The notes: generated by a model not told the origin, from the letters alone. A DNA stretch of 48,390 nt from Clostridiales bacterium UBA3758 (GCA_002371675.1 DFGE01000026.1:20581-68970), one strand, 5' to 3'. Counted from the stretch's first letter, positions 7,457 to 15,922 are shown. Numbers and translations: made by a program.

Positions 7457-10153
7457 ATGGCAAAAGCAAAATCGACTACCAGGAAAAAATCCGCCCCCGC
7501 GAAGAAGACGACGCGCACCGCGCCGCCTCCCGCACCGGCGGAGCGCGAGCCGCGCCCCTCGCACGCGCGGGAATGGACCGGCGCGATCTTCGCCGTGCTG
7601 GCCTTCCTGCTGCTGCTGAGCTACTTCAACGCCGAGGGCAGCGTGCTCTCGCATATCAAGGTGCTCTTTGAGGGTCTGCTCGGCTGGGGCTACTGGCTGC
7701 TCGCGCCGGCCTTCGCCTTTGCGGCTGTCGTGCTCTTCCTGCACCACGGCCGCCCAGTGGAATACCGCGTCGTCTGCCTGCTGCTGCTCCCGCTGCTTTT
7801 CTCCGCCCTCGCGCACGCGCTGCTCGGCGCGCCGCGCGACGAGCTGCTCTCCTTCCGCGAATATGCGGATCAGCTCTTCCGCGACGGGCAGGACGGTCTC
7901 TCCGGCGGCGTGCTCGGCGGTCTGATCGGCGGCTCGCTCGTGCAGCTCATCAGCATGGCCGGCACGGTCATCCTCACGGGCATCGCCTTCCTCGTGGCCT
8001 TTGTGCTCGGCGTGCGCGGCAGCTTCAGCGGCATGCTGCAGCCGAGACCCCGCGCCGAAAAGCCCGCCCCTGCGGAGAGCGAAGCCGTCAAAACCGTCGA
8101 GGCCGCGGCTGCGCCCGCCAAAAAGCCCGTCGTGATCCAGAACGCCGTCGAGCCCGCGAGACCCCAGAGCGCCCCGCGCAAGCCGCAGAGCGCCGCGGAG
8201 ATGGACATTCCGCTCGGCCCGGACGAGGAGGAGCTGCCCCTCGCCGGCCTCAAGGATCTCCTGGGCGACAGCTACAGCGCCCCCGTCAAGCCCCGCCGCG
8301 CCACGGCGAAGAAAAAGCCCGATCCCTCCGTCCCCAGCAAGCCCGACGTGACGAAGGAGGACAAGATCCGCGAGGAGCTGCCGCTCGACCTGGAGGACAG
8401 CTTCCGCCCGCTGGAGGTCTCCAAGACCCCCGCCGCGCCAGCCAAGAGCGCGCGCAAGCCCATCGCCGTCGCCGCCGTGAGCGACCCGCCGAAGCAGGAG
8501 GTCCTGCCCAGGCTCGAGAAGCCCGAGACGAAGAAGCAGAAGCGCGAGGAGGTGGCCGCGCAGGCCAAGGCGGTGGAGAACGCCGTCGCCTCCGCCGACG
8601 AGCACCCCGAATACGCCTTCCCGCCCACCGAGCTGCTGCGCGCCGGCAGCGGCGTCGTCAGCGACGCGCGCGACGAGATCGCCCTCAACAAGGAGCGCCT
8701 CGAGGGCGCGATCCACAGCTTCGGCATCAATGCCGACGTCGTGGCCATCACCCGCGGCCCCACGGTCACGCGCTATGATATTGAGCTCGAGCAGGGCGTG
8801 AAGCTCGCCCGCGTCACCAATCTGGCCGGCGATCTCGCGCTGGCTCTCGGCGTAGTGAACGTGCGCATCGCGCCGATCCCCGACAAGATCTCCACCGTGG
8901 GCATCGAGGTGCCGAACAAGCTCGTCAGCACCGTCTACCTGCGGGATATCATCGAGTCCCCGCGCTTCCAGAACGCCAAGTCCCGCCTGAGCTTCGCCAT
9001 CGGCAAGGACATCGGCGGCGAGTGCATCGTCGGCAACATCGCCAAGCTCCCGCATATGCTCATCGCCGGCACCACCGGCTCGGGCAAATCCGTCTGCATG
9101 AACTCGCTGATCCTGAGCCTGCTGTACAAGGCGCGGCCGGACGAGGTGCGCCTCATCATGATCGACCCCAAGATGGTCGAGCTCGGGATCTACAACGGCA
9201 TCCCGCATCTCTACGTCCCCGTCGTGACCGACCCCAAGAAGGCGGCCGGCGCGCTGCAGTGGTCCGTGGTCGAGATGCTCAAGCGCTACCGTCTCTTCTC
9301 CGAGGTCGGCGTGCGCGATATCGACAGCTACAACAAGCACTGCCAGAGTACCGGCGAGAGCACCATCCCCAAGGTCGTCATCGTCATCGACGAGCTGGCG
9401 GACCTGATGCTCGTGGCCTCCAAGGAGGTCGAGGAGAGCATCTGCCGCGTCGCCCAGATGGGCCGCGCCGCCGGCATGCACCTCATCATCGCCACGCAGC
9501 GTCCCTCCGCGGACGTCATCACCGGCCTCATGAAGGCCAACATTCCCAGCCGCATCGCCTTCGCGGTCTCCTCCGCGATGGAGAGCCGCATCATCCTCGA
9601 CCAGGGCGGCGCGGAGAAGCTCATCGGCATGGGCGACATGCTCTTCTCTCCCGTCGGCTCCGGCAAGCCCACGCGCATTCAGGGCGCTTTCGTCTCCGAC
9701 GAGGAGCGCGAGGAGGTCATCCAGTTCATCAAGGAGAGCGCCTCCGCCAGCGGCGAGAATGAGGACATCGTGGCCTTCATGAACAAGGCCAGCGAGGACA
9801 GCAAGGGCGGTTCCGATTCCGGCAAGGGCGGCGGCAAGGAGGAGCCCGCCTCCGAGAGCGGCTATGACGAGATGCTGCCCCAGGCGGTCGAATGCGTGCT
9901 GGAGAGCGGCTCCTGCTCGGTCTCCATGCTGCAGCGCCGCGTCAAGCTCGGCTACTCCCGCGCTGCGCGCATCGTCGACCAGATGGAGGAGCTCGGCGTC
10001 GTCGGCCCCTACGAGGGTGCCAAGCCCCGCTCCGTGGTCATCGACCGCGCGGGCTGGCAGCAGCTGCAGGTGCAGCTCGGCCTCGCCAGCGCCGATGATC
10101 TCGGCCTCGCCGCCGAGCTGAGCGACGCCGCCGACAGCGAAGCGGAAGAGTAA
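7457..10153 (+). CDS. ftsK: FtsK/SpoIIIE-type DNA translocase
   Basis: An 898-aa septal DNA pump. Residues about 35-200 form four membrane segments. Residues about 200-400 are a Pro/Ala/Lys-rich linker. The RecA-like motor follows, with Walker A GTTGSGKS near 537-544 and Walker B VIVIDELADLM near 640-650. The C-terminal winged-helix gamma domain (about 805-870, ...LQRRVKLGYSRAARIVDQME) reads chromosome polarity sequences. It drives chromosome segregation at division or into the forespore; from sequence alone FtsK and SpoIIIE roles cannot be separated. ATG 7457 with GGAAAGGA upstream is preferred to the TTG 21 nt earlier. It follows uppP by 50 nt and ends at a clear terminator. Confidence 0.93.
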   Translation: MAKAKSTTRKKSAPAKKTTRTAPPPAPAEREPRPSHAREWTGAIFAVLAFLLLLSYFNAEGSVLSHIKVLFEGLLGWGYWLLAPAFAFAAVVLFLHHGRPVEYRVVCLLLLPLLFSALAHALLGAPRDELLSFREYADQLFRDGQDGLSGGVLGGLIGGSLVQLISMAGTVILTGIAFLVAFVLGVRGSFSGMLQPRPRAEKPAPAESEAVKTVEAAAAPAKKPVVIQNAVEPARPQSAPRKPQSAAEMDIPLGPDEEELPLAGLKDLLGDSYSAPVKPRRATAKKKPDPSVPSKPDVTKEDKIREELPLDLEDSFRPLEVSKTPAAPAKSARKPIAVAAVSDPPKQEVLPRLEKPETKKQKREEVAAQAKAVENAVASADEHPEYAFPPTELLRAGSGVVSDARDEIALNKERLEGAIHSFGINADVVAITRGPTVTRYDIELEQGVKLARVTNLAGDLALALGVVNVRIAPIPDKISTVGIEVPNKLVSTVYLRDIIESPRFQNAKSRLSFAIGKDIGGECIVGNIAKLPHMLIAGTTGSGKSVCMNSLILSLLYKARPDEVRLIMIDPKMVELGIYNGIPHLYVPVVTDPKKAAGALQWSVVEMLKRYRLFSEVGVRDIDSYNKHCQSTGESTIPKVVIVIDELADLMLVASKEVEESICRVAQMGRAAGMHLIIATQRPSADVITGLMKANIPSRIAFAVSSAMESRIILDQGGAEKLIGMGDMLFSPVGSGKPTRIQGAFVSDEEREEVIQFIKESASASGENEDIVAFMNKASEDSKGGSDSGKGGGKEEPASESGYDEMLPQAVECVLESGSCSVSMLQRRVKLGYSRAARIVDQMEELGVVGPYEGAKPRSVVIDRAGWQQLQVQLGLASADDLGLAAELSDAADSEAEE

Positions 10154-10160
10154 AGAATAC

Positions 10161-10191
10161 AAAAACGGGCGCGCTGCTGCGCCCGTTTTTT
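10161..10191 (+). terminator. Intrinsic terminator after ftsK
   Basis: AAAAACGGGCGC (10161-10172), a 6-nt loop, then GCGCCCGTTTTT and further Ts. It lies just upstream of mrnC, whose ribosome site immediately follows, so partial read-through may feed mrnC-rqcH. Confidence 0.85.
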
Positions 10192-10201
10192 GAGGTAGAC
10201 T

Positions 10202-10600
10202 ATGAACTATTTTGAAATGGACATGGACCCCCAGGCCCTGCAGGGGATCGGCGTGCTGGGCCTCGCGCATGTGGGCGACGCGGTCTACGACCTGCTCGTG
10301 CGCACGATGCTCGTCAGCCGCGGCCACGGCGCCGTGGGCGATCTGCACCGCCGCACCGTGAGCTTCGTCAAGGCCGAGGCGCAGGCCGCCGCCGCGCAGA
10401 AGCTCCTGCCGCTGCTCACGGAGGAGGAGCTCGCCGTCTATAAGCGCGGACGCAACGCCCACGTCAACACCGTGCCGCATCACGCCGCGGTGGGGGACTA
10501 CCACGCCGCGACCGGGCTGGAGACCCTCTTTGGGCATCTCTATCTGCGCGGCGAGCGTGAACGGCTCCTGGCGCTCTTCGCCGCCGTGACGGAGGCTTGA
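10202..10600 (+). CDS. mrnC: Mini-ribonuclease III (MrnC)
   Basis: A 132-aa protein with an RNase III catalytic domain and no double-strand RNA-binding domain; in Bacillus this enzyme matures 23S rRNA ends. The signature LAHVGDAVYDLLVR (about residues 20-33) supplies the catalytic Asp. The later motif YKRGRNAH (about 80-87) and the VGDYHAATGLETLFGHLYL segment carry the conserved Glu. Length and domain are typical. GAGG lies 8 nt before the ATG. rqcH begins 2 nt after the stop, indicating co-transcription. Confidence 0.92.
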   Translation: MNYFEMDMDPQALQGIGVLGLAHVGDAVYDLLVRTMLVSRGHGAVGDLHRRTVSFVKAEAQAAAAQKLLPLLTEEELAVYKRGRNAHVNTVPHHAAVGDYHAATGLETLFGHLYLRGERERLLALFAAVTEA

Positions 10601-10602
10601 GT

Positions 10603-12324
10603 ATGCCGCTGGACGCCGTATGTATTAAGGCCCTGGAACGCGAGCTGGCAGAGAGCGTCGTGGGCGGGAAAATCGACAAGGTGCAGCAGCCCGAGCGGGA
10701 CATGCTGCTTCTCTCGCTGCGCGCCAACGGCCGCAGCCTCCGTCTGCTCCTCGCCGCCGGCACGGGCAACGCCCGCGTACACATCACCCAGGCCTCTTTT
10801 GAAAACCCCGGCGAGCCGCCGATGTTCTGTATGCTGCTGCGCAAGCACCTCGTCGGCGCGCGCATCCTCGCGCTGCGCCAGCCGGATTTCGAGCGCATGC
10901 TGATCCTCGATCTCGAGACGCATGACGAGCTCGGCGTCACGGCGCGCAAGCAGCTCGTGGCGGAGATGATCGGCCGCAGCGCGAATGTCATCCTCGTCGG
11001 CGCGGACGGGCGGATCATCGACTGTATGCGCCGGGTGGACTTCGCGGGCGACGCACAGCGCAGCCTCCTGCCCGGCATGATCTACCGCCTGCCGCCGAGG
11101 CAGGAGAAGACTGCCTTTTTCCTCGCCTCGAGCGCGGAGCGCGCCGCGGCGCTCGCCGGGGCGGATCGGGACGCCCCGATGGACAAGACGCTGCTGGAGC
11201 GTTTTTCCGGTCTCTCTCCGCTCATCTGCCGGGAGCTCAGCTTCCGCTGCCGCGGGGATTGGGACAGCCTCCCGCTGCAGCTCGATGCGCTGGCGGAAGC
11301 CGTGGCGGCGGGGGAGACGGAGCCCGTGATGCTCCTGCGCGAGGGCAGGCCCATGAATCTGAGCTTCATGGCCATCTCGCAGTACGGCGCGGAGGTCTCT
11401 GCGGAGCGCTTTGAGAGCTTTTCCGCCCTGCTGGACGCCTTCTACTCCCGGCGCGACCGGCTCGAGCAGCAAAACCGCCGCTCCCGCGAGCTCAAGCGCA
11501 GCGTGAAGACTGCGCGCGACCGCACCGCCAGGAAGCTCCTCAACCAGCGTCAGGAGCTGCAGAAGACCGACGAGCGCGAGCAGGTGCGCCGCCGCGCCGA
11601 GCTCATCACCGCGAATATCTATCGCCTCAGGCGCGGAGACAGCGTCCTGCGCTGCGAGGATTTCTACGAGGAGGGCTGCCCGCAGATCGAGATCCCGCTC
11701 GACCCGCTCAAAAGCCCGCAGCAGAACGCCGCCGCGCTCTATAAGGAGTACAACAAGCTCAAGGGCGCGCGCGAGCATCTCACGCTGCTTGTCGCCGAGA
11801 ATGCGAAGCTGCTGGAATACCTCGAGAGCGTGCTGGAGGAGATCGAGCTGGCCGAAACGGAGCGCGACCTCGGGGAGATCCGCCGCGAGCTCGCCGCGTC
11901 CGGCCTGCTGCGCGTATCGAGGAGCAAAAAGACTGCGCGCGAGAAGCCGCAGGCGCCGCTGCGCTTCGTGACCAGCGCGGGGCTGGAGGTGCTCGTCGGC
12001 CGCAGCAATACGCAGAACGACGAGCTCACGACCAAAACCGCCCGCCGCACGGACTATTGGCTGCACGCACAGAAGATCCACGGCAGTCATGTGATCCTGC
12101 GCTGCGACGGTCTCGAGCCGGACGAGCAGAGTCTGCGTGAGGCGGCCTCCCTCGCCGCCCGGTATTCCCAGGGGCGCGGCGCGGGGAAGATCCCGGTGGA
12201 TTACACCATGGTGCGCAATGTCCGCAAGCCCTCCGGAGCCCTGCCGGGGAAGGTGGTCTACACCGAGTATGCCACGCTCTACGCCGAGGCCGACGAGGCC
12301 CTGGCAGAGAAGCTGAGGAAATAA
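10603..12324 (+). CDS. rqcH: RqcH/NFACT ribosome quality-control protein (FbpA family)
   Basis: A 573-aa NFACT family protein, formerly annotated as fibronectin-binding protein A. It works on stalled 50S subunits and recruits tRNA-Ala to add C-terminal alanine tails that mark nascent chains for decay. An N-terminal NFACT-N domain (1-250) precedes a charged coiled coil (about 280-430). The NFACT-R domain carries RRTDYWLHAQKIHGSHVIL near residue 480. ATG 10603 is preferred over TTG 10597 because GGAGG lies 7 nt upstream. It directly follows mrnC. Confidence 0.92.
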   Translation: MPLDAVCIKALERELAESVVGGKIDKVQQPERDMLLLSLRANGRSLRLLLAAGTGNARVHITQASFENPGEPPMFCMLLRKHLVGARILALRQPDFERMLILDLETHDELGVTARKQLVAEMIGRSANVILVGADGRIIDCMRRVDFAGDAQRSLLPGMIYRLPPRQEKTAFFLASSAERAAALAGADRDAPMDKTLLERFSGLSPLICRELSFRCRGDWDSLPLQLDALAEAVAAGETEPVMLLREGRPMNLSFMAISQYGAEVSAERFESFSALLDAFYSRRDRLEQQNRRSRELKRSVKTARDRTARKLLNQRQELQKTDEREQVRRRAELITANIYRLRRGDSVLRCEDFYEEGCPQIEIPLDPLKSPQQNAAALYKEYNKLKGAREHLTLLVAENAKLLEYLESVLEEIELAETERDLGEIRRELAASGLLRVSRSKKTAREKPQAPLRFVTSAGLEVLVGRSNTQNDELTTKTARRTDYWLHAQKIHGSHVILRCDGLEPDEQSLREAASLAARYSQGRGAGKIPVDYTMVRNVRKPSGALPGKVVYTEYATLYAEADEALAEKLRK

Positions 12325-12325
12325 T

Positions 12326-12360
12326 AAAAGGAACGGCCGCGCTCTGCGTCCGTTCCTTTT
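12326..12360 (+). terminator. Intrinsic terminator after rqcH
   Basis: AAAAGGAACGG (12326-12336) pairs with CCGTTCCTTTT (12350-12360). Confidence 0.85.
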
Positions 12361-12420
12361 CGTACTCCCGCACCACGCTTAGCTGCGCCCGCAGGAGCTG
12401 TATGGTGCTTGAGAGACAGC

Positions 12421-12443
12421 AGGCGGCTGCCAGCCGCCCCTGC
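12421..12443 (-). repeat. Single REP-like hairpin (GCAG foot)
   Basis: Read on the minus strand it begins GCAGGGGCGGCTGG and folds on GGCGGCTG/CAGCCGCC. It is a variant of the GTAG-foot family. Confidence 0.7.
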
Positions 12444-12456
12444 GAGTGCAGGATTG

Positions 12457-12483
12457 CGGAACGTCGAGGGCGTCGGCCCCTAC
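12457..12483 (-). repeat. REP hairpin supplying the RAYT stop codon
   Basis: On the minus strand the repeat starts GTAGGGGCCGACG. The TAG of its GTAG foot (12480-12482) is the stop codon of the transposase gene, so the coding sequence ends inside the repeat. Confidence 0.85.
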
Positions 12484-12989
12484 ATAGACACGTCCTCATA
12501 GTAGCGATCCTCGGCCCATTTGGCCGGGTTTTGGTCGATGTAGTCCCAGATTTCACGGTAGTCGTGCTCATTACGGATCACGTGTTCATGAAAAGAGCGC
12601 TGCCAAATGTTATGGCCCAGTCTCCGATTTACGAGCCGCTTCAACGCGCCGACCGCATCAGAAACCGTAGGGGCCGACGCCCTCGGCGGCCCGTTATCAG
12701 GTGATGCGGCTTCGCTGTCGATCCGCAGGATCATGTGTATATGGTTGGGCATGATCACATATTTGTCTACATGAAAACCGGGTATGTGATCCGTAGACAG
12801 GATATGCTGTTCAACAACAATTCCTGTGTCTGTCAATTGAAGATTCGGGCCGCCGAGGGCGTCGGCCCCTACGCTGACCCGGGATAAGATGCACTGTCGG
12901 TCGTGGGTACAGATCGTAATAAAATAGGCGCCGGGAGAGGAATAATCATAATCCGACAAACGAATTGGTTTTCGTTTGGGTAACTCCAT
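12480..12989 (-). CDS. REP-associated Y1 (RAYT) transposase with in-frame REP insertions
   Basis: A 169-aa member of the Y1/HUH single-strand transposase superfamily, RAYT branch. Seen: the RAYT N-terminus (IRLSDYDYSSPGAYFITICT, 10-28), the HUH metal motif in MPNHIHMIL (80-88), and the C-terminal block IWQRSFHEHVIRNEHDY...YIDQNPAKW (about 128-158). Two segments do not belong to the family fold. Residues 40-48 (VGADALGGP) and 99-109 (NGPPRASAPTV) are translations of the window's own REP hairpin in opposite orientations, each in frame. The stop codon also comes from a REP. F133 sits in the WQRSF motif; I could not assign the catalytic Tyr with certainty. It may process or spread the surrounding GTAG-foot repeats. 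Activity is uncertain because of the insertions. Confidence 0.85.
   Translation of the reverse strand: MELPKRKPIRLSDYDYSSPGAYFITICTHDRQCILSRVSVGADALGGPNLQLTDTGIVVEQHILSTDHIPGFHVDKYVIMPNHIHMILRIDSEAASPDNGPPRASAPTVSDAVGALKRLVNRRLGHNIWQRSFHEHVIRNEHDYREIWDYIDQNPAKWAEDRYYEDVSM
12667..12693. repeat. REP copy inside the RAYT gene (1)
   Basis: A 27-bp GTAGGGGCCGACG...CCCG unit in plus orientation. It is read antisense by the gene as GPPRASAPT. Its length is a multiple of three and it introduces no stop. Confidence 0.9.
12846..12872. repeat. REP copy inside the RAYT gene (2)
   Basis: The same 27-bp unit in the opposite orientation to the first. It is read by the gene in its sense direction as VGADALGGP. 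Confidence 0.9.
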
Positions 12990-13080
12990 GGCAGAAAGCC
13001 TCTTTTTACGTTATTTGGGGGAGGCGTAAGTGCATCCTCCCGAATCCATACTACCAAAGTAATCTTGGAATGACAAGCGC

Positions 13081-13126
13081 AAGAGCGCACTTACTCACCA
13101 CCGTTCGGCGGTGTAAGTGCGCTCTT
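13081..13126. repeat. 14-bp-stem hairpin upstream of RAYT
   Basis: AAGAGCGCACTTAC (13081-13094) pairs exactly with GTAAGTGCGCTCTT (13113-13126), with a partly paired GC loop. It could terminate the lemA operon read on the minus strand or mark the end of the transposase unit. Confidence 0.6.
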
Positions 13127-13156
13127 GGTTATTTGTGGGAAAGAGGAATATACGCC

Positions 13157-13183
13157 GTAGGGGCCGACGCCCTCGGCGGCCCG
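13157..13183. repeat. REP hairpin between RAYT and lemA
   Basis: A GTAGGGGCCGACGCCCTCGG unit identical in type to the copies inside the RAYT gene. Beside it (about 13193-13235) is a short imperfect tandem repeat of TGAGGATCGG(T/C)AATGC. Confidence 0.85.
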
Positions 13184-13249
13184 CCGGGTCTTATGAGGAT
13201 CGGTAATGCTGTACTGAGGATCGGCAATGCGGCTGTACAGGAGCTGCGC

Positions 13250-13774
13250 TTACGCGAAGGCCTCCGGCCAGAAGACGCCGGCCAGCGAGGCCATGAAACG
13301 CGGGAAGGCGCCGTGCTTCGCCGCGAAGCTCTTGACGGAGGAATTGTAGGGCGCGGTGGCGATGGCGGCGTTGAGCGCGGTGGCCTCCGAGACGGCCGCG
13401 GCATAGGCCGCGGAATCCCGCTGCCCGAGCGTCAGCTCCGCGAGCTCGGCGTTCACGGCGTCAAAGGCGCCCTTGAGCTGCACATAGCGCTCGTAGGCTT
13501 CGCTCACGTCGGCCTCGACGCCCAGCTCCCCGCGCAGCGCGACGGCGGCGGCGCGCAGCCGGTCGGCGTTCACGTCGTTTGCCTCGGCAACGTCCGCTAG
13601 GTTCTCCGCCTTGTCGCAGAGGCTCAGCAGCGAGGGCGCGAGTGTGGAATCAAACTCGTCCGCCAGCGCTTCGGTCTTCCGTCCGAGCTTCGCGCTGACG
13701 TTCAGCAGCGTGGAGCCGAGCACGAGCAGCGCGGCCAGCAGCAGGGCGAACCATTTTTTCCCAAACAGCTTCAT
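13250..13774 (-). CDS. LemA-like protein
   Basis: A 174-aa protein with an N-terminal membrane anchor or signal segment (residues 5-27) followed by a helical domain. The C-terminal PYNSSVKSF...FPRFMASLAG stretch matches the LemA family signature (YN..V..F...FP). LemA proteins are membrane-anchored helical bundles of unclear function. It starts 4 nt after telA and closes the xpaC-telA-lemA unit, all three being membrane or envelope associated. The REP and hairpin beyond its stop may act as its transcript end. Confidence 0.75.
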   Translation of the reverse strand: MKLFGKKWFALLLAALLVLGSTLLNVSAKLGRKTEALADEFDSTLAPSLLSLCDKAENLADVAEANDVNADRLRAAAVALRGELGVEADVSEAYERYVQLKGAFDAVNAELAELTLGQRDSAAYAAAVSEATALNAAIATAPYNSSVKSFAAKHGAFPRFMASLAGVFWPEAFA

Positions 13775-13778
13775 CGCA

Positions 13779-14936
13779 TCAGCCCTTCATGTCAAGCAGC
13801 TTCTGGTTGAGCTCGTCCTCGATCCTGGCCAGCTCGGCCTCGGCCTTGGCGCGCTGCACGCGGCCGTCGTCCTGGATCTGGCGGACTTCCTCGAGCGTGT
13901 CGATCAGCTCCTGGTTGGTCTTGATGAGCGTCTCCATATCGACGATGCCGCGTTCGTTCTCCTTGGCGATGTTCACGCTCGCCTGGTGCAGCGTCTCGGC
14001 ATTGTGCTGCAGCAGCTGGTTGGTGACCTCGGTGACCTCATGCTGCGCGTGCATGGCCTCCTCGGAGTGATGCAGGGAGAGGGCGAGCACCATCTGGTTC
14101 TTCCAGAGGGGGATGGTATTGTCGATGGAGGAGCGGATCTTTTCAGCCATCAGCTGGTCGTTGTTCTGGATCATGCGGATCTGCGGCGCCATCTGAATGG
14201 AGATCATGCGCGTCAGCTCCAGATCGTGCAGCTTCTTCTCGAAGCGGCCGATGAGGCTGGCGAAATCGTTGGCGGCCTGCGCGTCCTCGGGGAGGCCGGA
14301 CTCCTTGGCCTTGGCGACGAGCTTGGGCAGCTCTGTCTCACGCAGCTCCTGCACCTTGAGCTTGCCGGCCAGAATGTACATGGTCAGCTCCTTGAGGTAC
14401 TCGGCGTTGCGCTCATACATCTTGTCCATCAGGGCGACGTCCTTGAGCAGAGTGATCTCGTGCTTCTCCAGCGCCTCGACGATGCGCTGGACGTTGAGCT
14501 CGGCCTTGTCGAACTGCGCCTTGAGCTCGGCCATGTTCTGATTGGCCTTCTTGAACAGACCCAGGAAGCCCTTCTTTTCCTCGCTCTTGAAGTTCATGCC
14601 CTTGAGCTCAACGACCAGGTCGCCCAGCATATCGCCGACCTCGCCGAGATCCTTGGTGCGCACGGAGTCCAGCGCGGCGTCGGAGAACTCGGAGATGTTC
14701 TTCTGCGCGGAGGAGCCGTAGCTCATGACCTGCTCGGTGTTGGTCACGTCGATCTTCTCGGCGAAGGCGCGGACAGCAGCCTGCTCGGCCTCGCTCAGCC
14801 CGGAGAGATCCACTTCCTTGGGCTTGGCGGGCTGCACTTCTTCTTCGACCTGCGGGGCCTCCTGCACGGCGGCCTGGGTCTGCGCGGCGTTGGGATCCAG
14901 CGTCAGGAAGGAAAAATCATTCTTGGTTTCGCTCAT
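13779..14936 (-). CDS. telA: TelA-family toxic anion resistance protein
   Basis: A 385-aa, largely alpha-helical protein matching the TelA/YaaN family (PF05816). An acidic disordered N-terminus (1-60) precedes helices with the family blocks ...FLGLFKKA (about 125), ...LLKDVALMDKMYERN..., ...ELPKLVAKAKES and ...IPLWKNQMVLALSLHHSEEAM.... TelA proteins were first linked to tellurite and colicin resistance and now to envelope stress; the molecular role is unsettled. AAAGGA precedes the ATG. The pairing with xpaC is conserved in Bacillus (xpaC-yaaN). Confidence 0.9.
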   Translation of the reverse strand: MSETKNDFSFLTLDPNAAQTQAAVQEAPQVEEEVQPAKPKEVDLSGLSEAEQAAVRAFAEKIDVTNTEQVMSYGSSAQKNISEFSDAALDSVRTKDLGEVGDMLGDLVVELKGMNFKSEEKKGFLGLFKKANQNMAELKAQFDKAELNVQRIVEALEKHEITLLKDVALMDKMYERNAEYLKELTMYILAGKLKVQELRETELPKLVAKAKESGLPEDAQAANDFASLIGRFEKKLHDLELTRMISIQMAPQIRMIQNNDQLMAEKIRSSIDNTIPLWKNQMVLALSLHHSEEAMHAQHEVTEVTNQLLQHNAETLHQASVNIAKENERGIVDMETLIKTNQELIDTLEEVRQIQDDGRVQRAKAEAELARIEDELNQKLLDMKG

Positions 14937-14984
14937 GTCGTTACGTCCTTTCGTTTATAAGTCGATAGTGTTCAGACGGCTGCA

Positions 14985-15788
14985 TCAGTTGGCGGTGCGC
15001 GTTTCGCCCGCGCCGGCCGCCTGGGCGGCGGCGCCGCCGGTGGGCTTGATCTCGAAGTCTTTCCCGCCGGCGAGACCCTCACGGGCCAGCATCGTGTTCA
15101 TGACCTGGATTTCGGTCTCGATATCCAGGGCCTGGTTGGCAAAGAGCGAGTCAAGCTGCTTTTTGAAGGCGGCGATGGCCGCGTCGAGCATTTCGTTGAT
15201 GCTCTTCATGCTCTTGTCCAGATTCTCGCCCTGGATGCCCTGCGCATCCATCCGGTCGTAGGCGTTGAGGAGCTTGATGGTGGTGGGCAGGTAGTAGTTG
15301 AGGAATTTCCTGATCTTGGGGATGTCGCTCGGGTCGGCGATGGCGTCCTGGGTGATCTTGTCGGTCACGCGCATGAGCTCGTTGATCTTCCCGCGCACCT
15401 CCGGGTCCTTGATGGACTGGTACAGCCTTCCCATCTCGGCCAGTGCCCGGTTGCCCTCCTCGATGATCGGGTCGATCTCGGGGCCGTAGCTCTTTTTGGG
15501 CGCGGCGGGGGAGACGGAGGCCTGCTCCTGCTTGAGCTCGTCCGTCTTTACAACGCGGGGCGCCTTCTTTTCGCTCTGCTCCCGGCGCTCTCTTTTGTTC
15601 TTTTCCGCCGCGGCTGCATTCTTTCCGCTGAGGCGGCCGAAGAGCCAGGCCATGCCCAGCGCCGCGCCGCCCGCGAAGAACAGCCCCCACACGCGGTAGA
15701 GCGGCAGGAACATGGACAGCACGAGCCAGGTGACGATGAAGCTGTAGATCGACCCGACGCCTCCGGGTCTGCGGTTTCTTCGAGGCAA
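14985..15788 (-). CDS. xpaC: XpaC-like protein (BCIP hydrolysis family)
   Basis: A protein of about 267 aa in the family named after 5-bromo-4-chloroindolyl phosphate hydrolysis. It has two hydrophobic segments near the N-terminus, a Lys/Glu-rich linker, and a helical C-terminal domain with IPKIRKFLNYYLPTTIKLL and the LANQALDIETEIQVM-type end. I favour the TTG start at 15788: GGAGGAGA lies 7 nt before it, whereas ATG 15803, five codons earlier, has no ribosome site and overlaps that Shine-Dalgarno. With ATG the protein is 272 aa. First gene of xpaC-telA-lemA, with a good promoter upstream. Confidence 0.85.
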   Translation of the reverse strand: MPRRNRRPGGVGSIYSFIVTWLVLSMFLPLYRVWGLFFAGGAALGMAWLFGRLSGKNAAAAEKNKRERREQSEKKAPRVVKTDELKQEQASVSPAAPKKSYGPEIDPIIEEGNRALAEMGRLYQSIKDPEVRGKINELMRVTDKITQDAIADPSDIPKIRKFLNYYLPTTIKLLNAYDRMDAQGIQGENLDKSMKSINEMLDAAIAAFKKQLDSLFANQALDIETEIQVMNTMLAREGLAGGKDFEIKPTGGAAAQAAGAGETRTAN

Positions 15789-15822
15789 GACAGTCTCCTC
15801 CATCTTCTTATTTCAATTTGAT

Positions 15823-15851
15823 ATTTTATCGCTATTTTTTCTTTCAGTCAA
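15823..15851 (-). promoter_or_regulatory. Promoter of xpaC-telA-lemA
   Basis: On the minus strand: TTGACT (15851-15846), a 17-nt spacer, TAAAAT (15828-15823). Confidence 0.75.
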
Positions 15852-15856
15852 GAGTA

Positions 15857-15886
15857 TTGCAAAGAGAAGTGGTTTTGTAGTATAAT
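15857..15886 (+). promoter_or_regulatory. Promoter of rpe-recR
   Basis: A perfect TATAAT (15881-15886) with a weaker TTGCAA (15857-15862), 18 nt apart, divergent from the xpaC promoter. Confidence 0.65.
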
Positions 15887-15922
15887 ACATACTTGAGATT
15901 TTGCGTGCGGAGGTATGCGGCC

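Noticed and set aside
7433..10537. Antisense frame of about 1030 codons opposite ftsK
   Set aside because: It is a codon-bias shadow of the well supported FtsK gene; composition is His/Ala/Gly/Asp-rich with no motif.
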